This document shows, one piece after another, positions 6,582 to 6,838 of a stretch of DNA of 6,838 nt (the stretch's first letter is position 1; every line of letters starts with the position of its first letter). Made by a program: the position numbers and the translations under genes. Origin of the DNA: Oscillospiraceae bacterium (GTDB lineage: Bacteria; Bacillota_A; Clostridia; Oscillospirales; Acutalibacteraceae); assembly GCA_003519645.1 (NCBI GenBank), contig DOWI01000201.1:1-6838 (forward strand), read 5' to 3'. The notes under the pieces are model-generated. The model saw only the letters and a program-made list of their open reading frames with translations, did no database searches and had not been told where the DNA came from.

Positions 6582-6838
6582 TCAGCAATGGGGTCTCCAT
6601 TCTAATACAGAAAAAGGGATTGTAAACTCAACAATACCTGTCGCATAGGGCGCAATTTCATACTGCTGATAATAAATCACAAGTCCATCATTAGACAAAT
6701 AATAGCTGGCAGGATTAAAATGCTGGACAATTAGATTGCGGTAGTCTTCAAAATAGATTGGTTGCTGCTGCATGTTTTCATCTGCTTGCATCAGAATTTG
6801 CCCCAACAGGAATCCGCGATAATTAGAGCCCGAGCGGA
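6582..6838 (-). CDS. DUF3298 (RsiV-like) protein, C-terminal fragment at window edge
   Basis: The minus-strand frame is open from the right edge (first full codon at 6836-6834) to a TGA at 6584-6582, giving 84 residues with no start inside the window; TTG 6806 is only an internal Leu codon. The segment SNDGLVIYYQQYEIAPYATG, followed by VEFTIPFSVL, matches the end of DUF3298 domains. In RsiV of Bacillus subtilis and relatives this domain is extracellular, on an anti-sigma factor that binds lysozyme and frees SigV. Many other DUF3298 proteins are secreted or membrane-anchored and not anti-sigma factors. The transmembrane and sigma-binding parts, if any, lie outside the window, so the RsiV function is not shown. 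No hairpin terminator is visible between its stop and the comM promoter. Confidence 0.75.
   Translation of the reverse strand, partial: RSGSNYRGFLLGQILMQADENMQQQPIYFEDYRNLIVQHFNPASYYLSNDGLVIYYQQYEIAPYATGIVEFTIPFSVLEWRPHC

Overview
The window reads as ordinary chromosome from a low-to-mid GC Gram-positive bacterium, most likely a clostridial Firmicute. The basis is strong AAGGAGG-type ribosome binding sites, near-consensus TATAAT promoters, hairpin terminators, an RsiV-like DUF3298 protein and a zinc-ribbon membrane protein of a type I associate with Clostridia. I see no rRNA, tRNA, CRISPR array, insertion sequence, phage gene or attachment site.

Layout. Positions 2-1441 (+) hold the C-terminal four fifths of lepA (elongation factor 4), cut by the left edge and closed by a strong hairpin terminator at 1483-1521. 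A new transcription unit starts from an extended -10 promoter (1565-1573). This promoter overlaps a CRP/FNR-like palindrome (1537-1552). The unit contains three genes: an alpha/beta hydrolase of the HSL type fused to a C-terminal DUF1653 domain (1618-2793); an HxxxDG acyltransferase of the alcohol acetyltransferase/condensation superfamily (about 2884-4155); and a zinc-ribbon protein with six predicted membrane helices (4174-4881). It ends in a perfect 10-bp hairpin with a T-rich tail (4895-4927). Facing it on the minus strand is a complete comM/yifB AAA+ ATPase gene (6490-4958) with its own TTTACA-17-TATAAT promoter. Upstream of that, cut by the right edge, is the C-terminal end of a DUF3298 (RsiV-like) protein (6838-6582).

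How the genes work together. lepA, comM and the DUF3298 gene are separate units with no evident common job. The three-gene unit in the middle is the one candidate for a system. It has an ester-hydrolysing enzyme, an acyl-transferring enzyme and a membrane protein, so it could make, remodel or remove an acyl ester at or near the membrane. The substrate is unknown. I found no convincing undescribed large system; the most unusual items are the hydrolase-DUF1653 fusion and this gene trio.
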